NCBI RefSeq assembly: GCF_005280585.1 | Contig: NZ_SZVO01000006.1 | Location: 186,001 to 250,000 of the forward strand | Length of the DNA stretch: 64,000 bases | From: Dyadobacter frigoris | Lineage (GTDB): Bacteria; Bacteroidota; Bacteroidia; Cytophagales; Spirosomataceae | Direction: 5' to 3' | Shown: in pieces, positions 43,547 through 51,707 of the stretch | Numbering within the stretch: the first letter of the stretch is position 1 | How the letters are laid out: every line of letters starts with the position of its first letter | Notes under the pieces: generated by a model | What the model saw: only the letters and a program-made list of their open reading frames with translations | Database searches by the model: none | What the model was told of the DNA's origin: nothing | Position numbers and translations under genes: made by a program

Positions 43547-44719
43547 TCAATGAAAGAAATCTTTCATTTTATCAAAAAATCCTTTTTCATTTTTACCTGG
43601 TTTCGGCTGGAAATTTGGGGAATTTCTTAACGATTCCAAAGTTTCACGCTCGTCAGATGATAGTTGCTGCGGCGTCCAGACACTGATATGTACCAGCTGA
43701 TCTCCTTTTCCATAACCATTCAAATCCTTAATTCCTTTTCCTTTCAGACGAAGAATTTTGCCGGCCTGTGTTCCCGGTTCGATTGTAATACGCGCTTTTC
43801 CGTCAATTGTAGGAATTTCAGTTGAAGTCCCCAAAGCTGCATCAACGAAACTCATATGCATATCAAAAACGATATTATTTCCGTCACGTTTAAGATTAGG
43901 ATCTTCTTCCTCCTCAATGACGATAAGCAAGTCGCCCGCTACACCGCCCCTTGAAGGAACATTTCCTTTTCCCGACATGGAAAGCTGCATACCTTCTGCA
44001 ACACCACCAGGAATATTCAGCGTGATCAGATCATCCTGCAATAATCTTCCTTCACCGGCACAAGTATCGCAGCGTTCGCTGATAATTTTTCCGTCACCGT
44101 TACACTGTGGACAAGTACTGGTCGAAACCATTTGTCCAAGCATGGTACTAACTACTTTACGAACCTGGCCTGTACCATTACAACCTGTACAAGTTGTCAG
44201 GGAAGTTCCGTTTTTCGCGCCATTCCCGCCGCAAGTGTTACAACTAACGTGGCGTTTTACTTTAATTTTTTTCTCAACACCGTTGGCAACTTCTTCAAGA
44301 TTAAGTTTCAGCTTAATTCTTAAATCAGAACCACGACGAACTCTGCGTCCGCCACCTCCGCCGCCACGACCGAAAATATCTCCGAAAGGACTTTCGCCGC
44401 CGCCGAAAATATCACCGAACTGAGAGAATATGTCGTCCATGGAAAATCCACCGCCGCCAAATCCGCCTGCACCAGCTCCTGCTCCTCCATTACCTACACC
44501 TGCATGTCCGTACTGATCGTAACGCGCACGTTTGTTATCGTCGCTCAGGATACTGTAAGCTTCGGCAGCTTCTTTAAATTTATCTTCCGCCGTAGGATCT
44601 TCCGGGTTTTTATCCGGGTGAAATTTAATTGCCAGCTTACGGTAAGCCTTCTTGATCTCATCCGCAGCCGAGCCACGATCCACCCCAAGAACTTCGTAAT
44701 AATCTCTTTTCTTTGCCAT
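43547..44719 (-). CDS. dnaJ: Molecular chaperone DnaJ (Hsp40)
   Basis: A 390-residue type I J-protein that stimulates DnaK ATPase. It has a J domain (1-70) with HPD at 34-36, a long Gly/Phe-rich linker (about 75-130), four CXXCXGXG zinc repeats ([32 protein letters not shown] at about 155-215), and the two C-terminal substrate-binding domains. All zinc Cys are present. It lies downstream of grpE across a 104-base spacer with extensive inverted repeats. The dnaK gene is not in the window. Confidence 0.98.
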   Translation of the reverse strand: MAKKRDYYEVLGVDRGSAADEIKKAYRKLAIKFHPDKNPEDPTAEDKFKEAAEAYSILSDDNKRARYDQYGHAGVGNGGAGAGAGGFGGGGFSMDDIFSQFGDIFGGGESPFGDIFGRGGGGGGRRVRRGSDLRIKLKLNLEEVANGVEKKIKVKRHVSCNTCGGNGAKNGTSLTTCTGCNGTGQVRKVVSTMLGQMVSTSTCPQCNGDGKIISERCDTCAGEGRLLQDDLITLNIPGGVAEGMQLSMSGKGNVPSRGGVAGDLLIVIEEEEDPNLKRDGNNIVFDMHMSFVDAALGTSTEIPTIDGKARITIEPGTQAGKILRLKGKGIKDLNGYGKGDQLVHISVWTPQQLSSDERETLESLRNSPNFQPKPGKNEKGFFDKMKDFFH

Positions 44720-44735
44720 TTTTTATTTTCAATGA

Positions 44736-44802
44736 GTAATGTATGGAGAGTCTTTCACCATTGCAAAAAATTCAATAATGGATGATTCAAATCATACATT
44801 AC
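44736..44802 (-). repeat. Nested inverted repeats in the grpE-dnaJ spacer
   Basis: Outer arms GTAATGTATG (44736-44745) and CATACATTAC (44793-44802) enclose CCATT/AATGG (44758-44762, 44777-44781); ATGATT-ca-AATCAT (44782-44795) overlaps the outer arm. The transcript here could fold in alternative ways. Confidence 0.6.
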
Positions 44803-44823
44803 CATTATTTATTTATCATTATT

Positions 44824-45471
44824 TCACGCACCAACGATAACCTTGGCGTAGCGAATTACTTTTTCATTCAGAAGATATCCTTTTTCAATTTCGTCAATCA
44901 CCTTCCCTTTCAGGTCATCCGAAGGAGCAGGGAATTGCGCAATTGATTCGTGAAGCTCTGCATCAAAAACTTCTCCTTTTGACAACATTGGCTTCAAACC
45001 TTTTGCTTCAAGTGCCTTGTAAAGTTTGGTATAAATAAGATCCACACCTTCTTTCAAAGCTTCAATTTCTGTTGAAGAATCGAAGGAAACTTTCGCACGT
45101 TCAAAATCATCTACAATTGGAAGTACAGCTTTGATCACATCAGCACTTGCAACAGAAAGCATTTCAAGTTTTTCTTTTGCAGTACGTCTGCGGAAGTTTT
45201 CAAAATCAGCATAAAGACGCAAGTACTTATCTTTCAATTCTGCAACTTCTGTTTTATGCGCTTCTGCCGGATCTGTTACTTCAACCTCACCGATAACTTC
45301 ACCAGCATTGTCCATTGGCAAGCTGTTTTCAGCGAAATTTTGATCATCATTTACCACATTGTCAGTATTCATCTGTCCGGCTTCGTCGTTTATTTGGTTT
45401 TCCATGTCCTTATCTTTGTTGTATTCTGTATTTTTCGGCATAGTTTTCCCATGCTTTCCTGATAAAATCAT
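44824..45471 (-). CDS. grpE: Nucleotide exchange factor GrpE
   Basis: A protein of up to 215 residues that exchanges ADP on DnaK. The N-terminal 70 residues are acidic and disordered (MENQINDEAGQM, EVIGEVEVTDPAE). The long helix contains LKDKYLRLYADFENFRRRTAKE, and the C-terminal beta domain contains GVDLIYTKLYKALEAKG, KGEVFDAELHESIAQ and KGYLLNEKVIRYAKVIVG, all typical. Several ATG codons precede the family region (45471, 45441, 45405), so the true start is open. It forms a unit with dnaJ downstream. Confidence 0.96.
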   Translation of the reverse strand: MILSGKHGKTMPKNTEYNKDKDMENQINDEAGQMNTDNVVNDDQNFAENSLPMDNAGEVIGEVEVTDPAEAHKTEVAELKDKYLRLYADFENFRRRTAKEKLEMLSVASADVIKAVLPIVDDFERAKVSFDSSTEIEALKEGVDLIYTKLYKALEAKGLKPMLSKGEVFDAELHESIAQFPAPSDDLKGKVIDEIEKGYLLNEKVIRYAKVIVGA

Positions 45472-45541
45472 TACCTGAAGTGTACTAAATTACTTTGCCA
45501 GTCATAAAAAACTGACAAGATGACATTCCCGGGGCATTTCG

Positions 45542-45549
45542 TAACTTTG
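45542..45549 (+). promoter_or_regulatory. -7 promoter element of queG, overlapping its start region
   Basis: TAACTTTG ends 4 bases before the ATG at 45554. If used, the mRNA would begin at or within a few bases of the start codon, giving a leaderless message. Confidence 0.5.
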
Positions 45550-45553
45550 TATC

Positions 45554-46501
45554 ATGACTACAGAAGATCTCGTACGCAAAGAACGCAGCCAGTTTATTAA
45601 ATCGAAAGCAGCCGAAATTGGTTTCGATTTCTGCGGTATTTCCAAAGCGGAGTTTTTGGAAGCAGAAGCACCGCGGCTTGAAAACTGGTTAAACCGTCAG
45701 CAAAACGGGGCGATGGGTTATATGGCCAATCATTTTGACAAGCGGCTTGATCCACGAAAACTCGTCGATGGCGCTGAATGTGTGATTTCTGTACTATTAA
45801 ATTATTTTCCTTCCGAAACACTTCCTGAGGGCCCGGAAGATCTTAAAATTTCCAAATATGCTTACGGAGAAGATTATCATTTTGTTTTAAAAGATAAACT
45901 GAAATTGTTACTCGAAGCAATCCAGGAAGAAATCGGCGAAGTAAGCGGACGTATTTTTGTTGATTCAGCTCCCGTTATGGACAAAGCCTGGGCGGCAAAA
46001 AGCGGCTTGGGCTGGGTTGGCCGGCATTCCAATTTGCTCAACCGGGATATGGGGAGTTTCTTCTTTATCGGAGAAATAATCTGTGATTTGAAACTTGCTT
46101 ATGATGGCGCGGTAAAAGATTATTGCGGAACCTGCACCCGCTGTGTTGACGCTTGTCCGACGGATGCGATCACGGAGCCTTATGTTGTTGATGGCAGCAA
46201 ATGCATCAGCTATTATACCATTGAACTGAAAGATGCCATTCCTGATGATGTTAAAGGAAAATTTAATAACTGGATTTTCGGCTGTGATATTTGTCAGGAT
46301 GTATGTCCATGGAACCGTTTTTCACAAACATCCAAAACGCCGGAGTTCTCTCTTTCTCAGGAGTTAAGCGGATTTTCTAAAAACGATTGGGAAGAAATTA
46401 CAGAAGAAGTTTTCCGTGCGCTTTTCAGACGCTCGCCTTTAAAGCGCACAAAGTATGATGGTTTAAAAAGAAATATTGACTTTCTAAAACCGTTAACATA
46501 A
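45554..46501 (+). CDS. queG: Epoxyqueuosine reductase QueG
   Basis: A 315-residue cobalamin and Fe-S enzyme that makes queuosine in the wobble position of tRNA-GUN by reducing epoxyqueuosine. The N-terminal part has the [12 protein letters not shown] and PRLENWL blocks and the [20 protein letters not shown] region that holds cobalamin. Two ferredoxin-like clusters follow: [12 protein letters not shown] and [13 protein letters not shown], both with complete Cys sets. The length (about 315) matches the short bacterial form without the C-terminal HEAT repeats. No other queuosine gene is in the window. Confidence 0.97.
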   Translation: MTTEDLVRKERSQFIKSKAAEIGFDFCGISKAEFLEAEAPRLENWLNRQQNGAMGYMANHFDKRLDPRKLVDGAECVISVLLNYFPSETLPEGPEDLKISKYAYGEDYHFVLKDKLKLLLEAIQEEIGEVSGRIFVDSAPVMDKAWAAKSGLGWVGRHSNLLNRDMGSFFFIGEIICDLKLAYDGAVKDYCGTCTRCVDACPTDAITEPYVVDGSKCISYYTIELKDAIPDDVKGKFNNWIFGCDICQDVCPWNRFSQTSKTPEFSLSQELSGFSKNDWEEITEEVFRALFRRSPLKRTKYDGLKRNIDFLKPLT

Positions 46502-46571
46502 GAAGATCGTAAATTCTCCCACCAATATTTTTAATAAGATTTCCTTTTGATGACCGAAAAATACTCTGCTT

Positions 46572-46985
46572 ATGAGAAAACAATCCGTCAATCTTTGGGC
46601 CGTGCTTGTATGTGTGGTGATCGGACAAATTATTCCTGCTTTATGGTACTACCTTTTTGCAGAACAATGGGCAGCGCTGAACGGGTTTGAGAAATCCGCT
46701 ATGGATTCCGCCAACAGTTCTGTCCCTTATCTCGCCAGCATCGTTTCCTCCGCTTTTATGGCTTATACCCTTGGTTGGGTTTTTACAAAAATTCCTGTAA
46801 AATCCGGTTACATCGGTTTCCTGATCGGACTCCTTTTTGGAATTGTTTTTGTGCTTTTTGAAATTATTGTTAAAGATATGTTTTCAAAAAGAGCATTGGA
46901 ACTTTCGTTGATCGACGGAGGTGTGAGTGTGATCATTTATTGTATTACCGGTTTTATTCTTGGAATTTGGCGTAAATACGAATAA
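46572..46985 (+). CDS. DUF1761-like small membrane protein
   Basis: A 137-residue protein with about four membrane helices. The N-terminus VNLWAVLVCVVIGQIIPALWYYLFAEQW resembles the DUF1761 pattern (N-x-x-A...LWY...F...W), and YLASIVSSAFMAYTLGWVF and GYIGFLIGLLFGIVFVLFEI are further helices. Family function is unknown. It follows queG by 70 bases on the same strand and lies before a UspA gene. Confidence 0.65.
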   Translation: MRKQSVNLWAVLVCVVIGQIIPALWYYLFAEQWAALNGFEKSAMDSANSSVPYLASIVSSAFMAYTLGWVFTKIPVKSGYIGFLIGLLFGIVFVLFEIIVKDMFSKRALELSLIDGGVSVIIYCITGFILGIWRKYE

Positions 46986-47098
46986 TAATGAGCAAAGTCA
47001 TAATCGTTTGGCACCATTCTTTACAGTTTGTTCATATGTTATAAGAACTATTGCGTTAACTTGGAGTCCAACTTAAAAGCCTGTAAACCGCGACGATT

Positions 47099-47953
47099 AT
47101 GAACAAGATTTTGATCCCCATCGACTTTTCTGAAAATGCTGACCGTGCGTTGAGCGCAGCAAAACTCATGGCAGATAAAGAAAGTACTGAGTTGATTATT
47201 TTACATGCTTACCAACCTTATATTCCGGACGTAAGTGTAATGCCAGGTAGTGTTTTGCCAGGGATCGGTTCGCCGGATTATTCCTATGTTGGCGTGGATC
47301 TTGAAAACAATTTCCGTCATCAGCTTGATGAATATGTTGCCAAAATTTCGGCAGAAGGTTACAAAACTAAATCAATCTGGGCTGTCAGCAGTATCCAATC
47401 AGCTGTCGAAGACGCAGTTGCGGAAAACAAACCTGATCTGATCGTTACCGGCAGAACCGGAACAGGCGGCTTTATTGATAAATTGATTGGAAGTTCTGCT
47501 ACGCATATCGCACTACATTCTCCTTGTCCGGTGATGATCATTCCGCCTCAGGCAGAACCTAAGAAATTTTCAAAGGTAGTTTACGCAACACAGCTGGAAT
47601 ATTCGGAAAACGATATTCTTAAAGAAGTTTATGTGCTGATGAATCATTTGGGAAGTAATTTGACTTTACTAAAAGTGAATGCTGAGCATCAGCCAAATAT
47701 TCAGTCGGACAATCAATTTCTGGATGAAATTAAAGCAGAATTTCCTCAAAGTATTGATGCAATCATATACCGTGATGATAAAAGCGTTTTGGATGGAATT
47801 GAAGCTTATTGTGATGAAGTAAGCGCCGATTTACTGATCATGTCAACGCGTGAACGATCATTTATAGAAGAGTTTCTGATCAATCCGAGCGTAACAAGAA
47901 AATTGGTAGTGGACACCCATGTCCCTCTGCTTATTTACCATCTTGCAGAATAA
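47099..47953 (+). CDS. Tandem universal stress protein (UspA family)
   Basis: A 284-residue protein with two UspA domains. The first (about 1-150) starts ILIPIDFSENADRALSAA and has the ATP-binding G-x2-G-x9-G-S motif in GRTGTGGFIDKLIGSS. The second (about 155-284; KKFSKVVYATQLEYSENDI) ends in LLIMSTRERSFIEEFLINPSVTRKLVV and lacks the glycine motif, so only the first domain should bind ATP. Such tandem proteins are common in Bacteroidota and act in stress adaptation. CorA follows after 57 bases. Confidence 0.93.
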   Translation: MNKILIPIDFSENADRALSAAKLMADKESTELIILHAYQPYIPDVSVMPGSVLPGIGSPDYSYVGVDLENNFRHQLDEYVAKISAEGYKTKSIWAVSSIQSAVEDAVAENKPDLIVTGRTGTGGFIDKLIGSSATHIALHSPCPVMIIPPQAEPKKFSKVVYATQLEYSENDILKEVYVLMNHLGSNLTLLKVNAEHQPNIQSDNQFLDEIKAEFPQSIDAIIYRDDKSVLDGIEAYCDEVSADLLIMSTRERSFIEEFLINPSVTRKLVVDTHVPLLIYHLAE

Positions 47954-48010
47954 AAACAGAATATATTATATTTACTATCCACTCAGGTAATATCGTCAGT
48001 TCATATTCGA

Positions 48011-49090
48011 ATGTCTAAGAGAAAGCATCGGCAGAAGCGGGAAAATTTGTTAACATCTCCTGGTACACTTACGTACATCGGGCCCGATATTGAGCTAAAA
48101 ACGAAAGTCAGGAAACTTCAGTATAATGCCGATTTCTATAAAGACGATGCCGTTACAAGCCTTGCAGAATGTGCTGTTAGTCAGAATCTGGAACCACATA
48201 TTACCTGGCTGGATGTAGATGGAATTCATGAAACAGCTCTGGTCGGAAAAATTGGCAATTTGTATCATCTTCATCCGCTGATACTGGAAGATATTGTTAA
48301 TACCGAACATAAGCCCAAATTGGAAGTTTATGATACTGGTTACATCTTTCTGACTTTGAAAATGCTTCATGTCGAGTCAGAAGAACCGTTGGAAATTTCT
48401 TCCGAACATGTAAGTTTTGTAGCCGGAACAGATTACCTGATCTCTTTTCAGGAGGAAAGAAAGGAGGATATCTTCAAGCCCGTTATCGACCGGCTTAAAG
48501 CATCCGTTGGAAAAACACGCAGAAACGGGACCGATTATCTGGTTTTTGCTTTGATGGATGTGATCGTTGATAATTACTTTTTTGTTCTGGAAAAGTTTGG
48601 TGAAAAACTTGATATGGTGGAGGAAAGCATCATCAGCGGATCAAAAAAACAATCATTAAATGATTTATATTCTTTGAAAAGAGAATTGACTTTTGTTCGC
48701 AGGGCAATCTGGCCGTTGAGAGATATGATCAACCAGTTGATACGGGAAGATAATCTATTGATAAGCAAAGATGTCGTCCCTTATTACCGCGATCTTTACG
48801 ATCACATTATGCAGGCCGTCGACACGATAGATTCATATCGCGAATTACTCGCCAGTCTTGCAGATGTTCATTTATCAACCATCAGTAACCGAATGAATGC
48901 GGTTATGAAAACACTTACAATTTTCTCGGCTATCTTCATGCCGCTGACTTTTATTGTGGGTGTTTATGGTATGAATTTTGAAAATATGCCTGAACTGAAA
49001 AGCCCACACGGATATTATTATACCTGGGGCGTCATGGTTGTTGTGACCATTGGGATGCTGATCTATTTCAGAAAAAGGAAATGGATTTAG
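48011..49090 (+). CDS. corA: Magnesium/cobalt transporter CorA
   Basis: A 359-residue CorA. The N-terminal cytoplasmic domain (about 1-285) includes LHPLILEDIVNTEHKPKLEVYD, typical of the family. Two C-terminal helices flank the selectivity motif YGMNFENMPEL (GMN at about 319-321) and the protein ends in a short basic tail (FRKRKWI). It forms a pentameric Mg2+ channel in the inner membrane. It is transcribed after the UspA gene and could be co-transcribed with it. Confidence 0.96.
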   Translation: MSKRKHRQKRENLLTSPGTLTYIGPDIELKTKVRKLQYNADFYKDDAVTSLAECAVSQNLEPHITWLDVDGIHETALVGKIGNLYHLHPLILEDIVNTEHKPKLEVYDTGYIFLTLKMLHVESEEPLEISSEHVSFVAGTDYLISFQEERKEDIFKPVIDRLKASVGKTRRNGTDYLVFALMDVIVDNYFFVLEKFGEKLDMVEESIISGSKKQSLNDLYSLKRELTFVRRAIWPLRDMINQLIREDNLLISKDVVPYYRDLYDHIMQAVDTIDSYRELLASLADVHLSTISNRMNAVMKTLTIFSAIFMPLTFIVGVYGMNFENMPELKSPHGYYYTWGVMVVVTIGMLIYFRKRKWI

Positions 49091-49153
49091 CCAGGTTCGT
49101 ATAGATATTCAGTTCATCTTAATAAATAACCATACAAAAACATCATTCTTTAA

Positions 49154-49161
49154 TACCTTTG
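49154..49161 (+). promoter_or_regulatory. -7 promoter element of murF-alr
   Basis: TACCTTTG, an exact TAnnTTTG match, ends 21 bases before the ATG at 49183 and argues against the upstream TTG at 49159, which lies inside the box. Confidence 0.5.
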
Positions 49162-49182
49162 CACTTTGCAAATACGATTGGA

Positions 49183-51654
49183 ATGATTCTGACTGAAAAT
49201 ACAACTGCATCCATACAAACCCAGGCAAGTTATCTGCTGACAGATAGCCGCCAAGTATCTTTTCCCGGAAAAAGCATTTTTTTTGCGATCAAAGGCGAAC
49301 GCCACGACGGGCATCAATTTCTTTCAGAGCTTTATGAAAAGGGAGTCCGTGAATTTGTTATTGAAGAAGCCTCACTAACCGATGCGCTTAAAACCGATAT
49401 CAATTCATGGAAAGATGCAAAAGTCTGGACGGTCTTTTCCAGTATTCGTGCCTTACAAAAAATAGTTACTGAACATCGTAACCAATTCAATATTCCTGTT
49501 TTGGGTATTGCCGGAAGTAATGGAAAAACCATTGTTAAAGAATGGCTCTCCCAACTTACAGCACCGGGACAACGCGTTATTGCCAGTCCCAAAAGTTATA
49601 ATTCCCAAATCGGCGTTCCGCTTTCCGTCTGGAATTTAAAGAAAGAACATACGTTGGCCATTTTTGAAGCCGGGGTTTCCCGCGCGCATGAAATGGAATA
49701 TCTGCAACCGGTCATTAAGCCTACGATTGGAATTTTCACCAATATTGGTTCTGCACATGACGATGGTTTTCGGAGCAGAAAACAAAAGATAACGGAGAAA
49801 CTCCGTCTTTTTACAAAAGTCAAAAAGTTGATCTATTGTAAAGATTATACCGAAGTTGATGAAGAAATCAAGCTGATTCTTAAACCTGTAAATCCGTTTT
49901 TGAAAACGATTAGCTGGGGAATCAGCCTTGGCGGTGATGTGACCGTTTCTTATGATTTGCAAAAAGATAAAACATTTATATCACTAAGTGGTCTGTTTGG
50001 AAATAACCGGTTCGAAACCGGTTTTCGTGACGATGCATCTCTTGAAAACCTAACGCATTGCATTTTATTTCTACTTGATTTTGGATTACCTGCTTCGGTA
50101 ATTCAGGAAAGAATTTTAATTCTCCGCCCGGTTTCGATGCGTCTTGAATTAAAAGAAGGCATCAACAATTGTTATATTATTGACGACACCTATAACAATG
50201 ATCTTCAAGGCCTTACAATGGCCTTAAATTTCATGTCACAGCAGGAACAGCGGAATCACAGGACGGTAATTTTGTCTGATGTTTTACAATCAGGACAAAC
50301 CCCGGCCGAGCTCTACGGTATTATAGCGCAATTGTTAAGAGAAAAAAAGATAGACAAACTTATAGGAATCGGACCGGAAATGTGCCGCCAGATCATTCAG
50401 TTTGATACGGATGAAAAAGATTTCTATCCGGATACCGAGACATTTTTAAAGTCATTTCCTTTCAATTCATTAAGTAACAGTCTGGTATTGGTAAAAGGCG
50501 CAAGAACATTTTCATTTGAAAAAATTGTTCACCGCCTTCAGCAAAAAGTCCATGGTACTGTACTGGAAATAAATCTTGACGCCCTTACGCATAACCTTAA
50601 TTTTTACAGAACAAAAGCTGGTTCTGAAACAAAAATCATGGTGATGGTCAAAGCCTTTGCTTATGGAAGCGGAAGTTCGGAGGTGGCGAGTTTGCTGCAA
50701 TATCACCGTGTTGACTATCTCGGCGTTGCATATGCAGACGAAGGAGTTTCATTACGTCAAAGTGGAATTACGCTGCCGATTATGGTGATGAATCCGACTT
50801 CGCCAACATTTGATACACTTTGGCAATATCATCTGGAACCGGAAATTTACAGTCGCAGGATTTTAAGTGACTGGATTGCCTATGTGAAAAATAAAAATAC
50901 GCCGTCCGACATGCCGTCTGTTCACTTAAAACTGGACACCGGTATGCATAGACTAGGTTTTGTAGAAGATGATTATGAGTGGCTTTCGCAGCAGTTGATA
51001 GAAAATTCTGATATCCATGTTTCAACAATTTTTAGTCATCTCGTCGGCGCTGACGAAGGCGTACATAATAATTTCTCTCATCAACAATATGAGCGTTTTG
51101 TCAAAGGCTCGTCATTGATCGAAGATACATTGGGATATAAAGTAACCAGACACATTTTAAATTCCGCCGGAATCGTCCGTTTTCCAGAGTTTAAACTGGA
51201 TATGGTTCGTTTAGGAATTGGCTTGTATGGCGTAGAAGCAACAGGCCAGCAGCAGCATTTTCTGCAATCGGCCGGGACCTTGAAAACGGTTATTTCCCAA
51301 ATCAAATATTTATCTGCCGGAGAAACGGTTGGTTACAGCAGACGTGGTTTAATTGATCACGATTCGGCTATTGCAACATTGGCTATTGGCTATGCGGATG
51401 GCTATGACCGTGGACTTGGAAATGGTATCGGCGAAGTTTGGGTAAACGGAACGTTTTGTCCAACCATCGGAAATGTTTGTATGGATATGACGATGATTGA
51501 TGTAACCAATGCCCAAGCCGAAGAAGGTGATGAAGTAATGGTTTTCGGAAAAGAAATTCCAATTACGGATTTGGCCAAACGAATAAATACAATTCCTTAT
51601 GAATTACTAACAGGAATTGGCGAAAGAGTTAAAAGAGTATTTTTTAAAGAATAA
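49183..51654 (+). CDS. Bifunctional MurF (UDP-MurNAc-tripeptide:D-Ala-D-Ala ligase) and alanine racemase
   Basis: An 823-residue fusion. The N-terminal half (about 1-455) is MurF: TDSRQV, P-loop GIAGSNGKT (Gly-Lys at about 111-116), FEAGVSRAHEMEYL, and IDDTYNNDLQGL. The C-terminal half (about 460-823) is a PLP-dependent alanine racemase: VLEINLDALTHNLNFYR, MVMVKAFAYGSG with the Schiff-base Lys, VHLKLDTGMHRLGF, HILNSAGIVR, and YDRGLGNGIGEVWV, with CMDMTMIDVT near the end. One chain thus makes D-Ala and adds D-Ala-D-Ala to peptidoglycan precursors. I start at the ATG at 49183, as the promoter box overlaps the TTG at 49159. Confidence 0.97.
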   Translation: MILTENTTASIQTQASYLLTDSRQVSFPGKSIFFAIKGERHDGHQFLSELYEKGVREFVIEEASLTDALKTDINSWKDAKVWTVFSSIRALQKIVTEHRNQFNIPVLGIAGSNGKTIVKEWLSQLTAPGQRVIASPKSYNSQIGVPLSVWNLKKEHTLAIFEAGVSRAHEMEYLQPVIKPTIGIFTNIGSAHDDGFRSRKQKITEKLRLFTKVKKLIYCKDYTEVDEEIKLILKPVNPFLKTISWGISLGGDVTVSYDLQKDKTFISLSGLFGNNRFETGFRDDASLENLTHCILFLLDFGLPASVIQERILILRPVSMRLELKEGINNCYIIDDTYNNDLQGLTMALNFMSQQEQRNHRTVILSDVLQSGQTPAELYGIIAQLLREKKIDKLIGIGPEMCRQIIQFDTDEKDFYPDTETFLKSFPFNSLSNSLVLVKGARTFSFEKIVHRLQQKVHGTVLEINLDALTHNLNFYRTKAGSETKIMVMVKAFAYGSGSSEVASLLQYHRVDYLGVAYADEGVSLRQSGITLPIMVMNPTSPTFDTLWQYHLEPEIYSRRILSDWIAYVKNKNTPSDMPSVHLKLDTGMHRLGFVEDDYEWLSQQLIENSDIHVSTIFSHLVGADEGVHNNFSHQQYERFVKGSSLIEDTLGYKVTRHILNSAGIVRFPEFKLDMVRLGIGLYGVEATGQQQHFLQSAGTLKTVISQIKYLSAGETVGYSRRGLIDHDSAIATLAIGYADGYDRGLGNGIGEVWVNGTFCPTIGNVCMDMTMIDVTNAQAEEGDEVMVFGKEIPITDLAKRINTIPYELLTGIGERVKRVFFKE

Positions 51655-51657
51655 AAC

Positions 51658-51690
51658 AAAAAACCGATTGGAGACTCCAATCGGTTTTTT
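51658..51690. terminator. Bidirectional terminator between murF-alr and ppk1
   Basis: A perfect hairpin with arms AAACCGATTGGA and TCCAATCGGTTT around a 3-base loop (GAC), flanked by A and T runs, between convergent genes. Confidence 0.95.
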
Positions 51691-51707
51691 TGTAGATTTT
51701 TAAATTT

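Noticed and set aside
43758..44423. A 221-codon open frame on the plus strand opposite dnaJ
   Set aside because: It is antisense to an unambiguous dnaJ and its Pro/Ser-rich product reflects the Gly-rich linker and zinc region read backwards.
50008..50030. GGTTCGAAACC, resembling a tRNA T-loop
   Set aside because: It lies in the murF reading frame, and no acceptor or anticodon stem can be formed around it.
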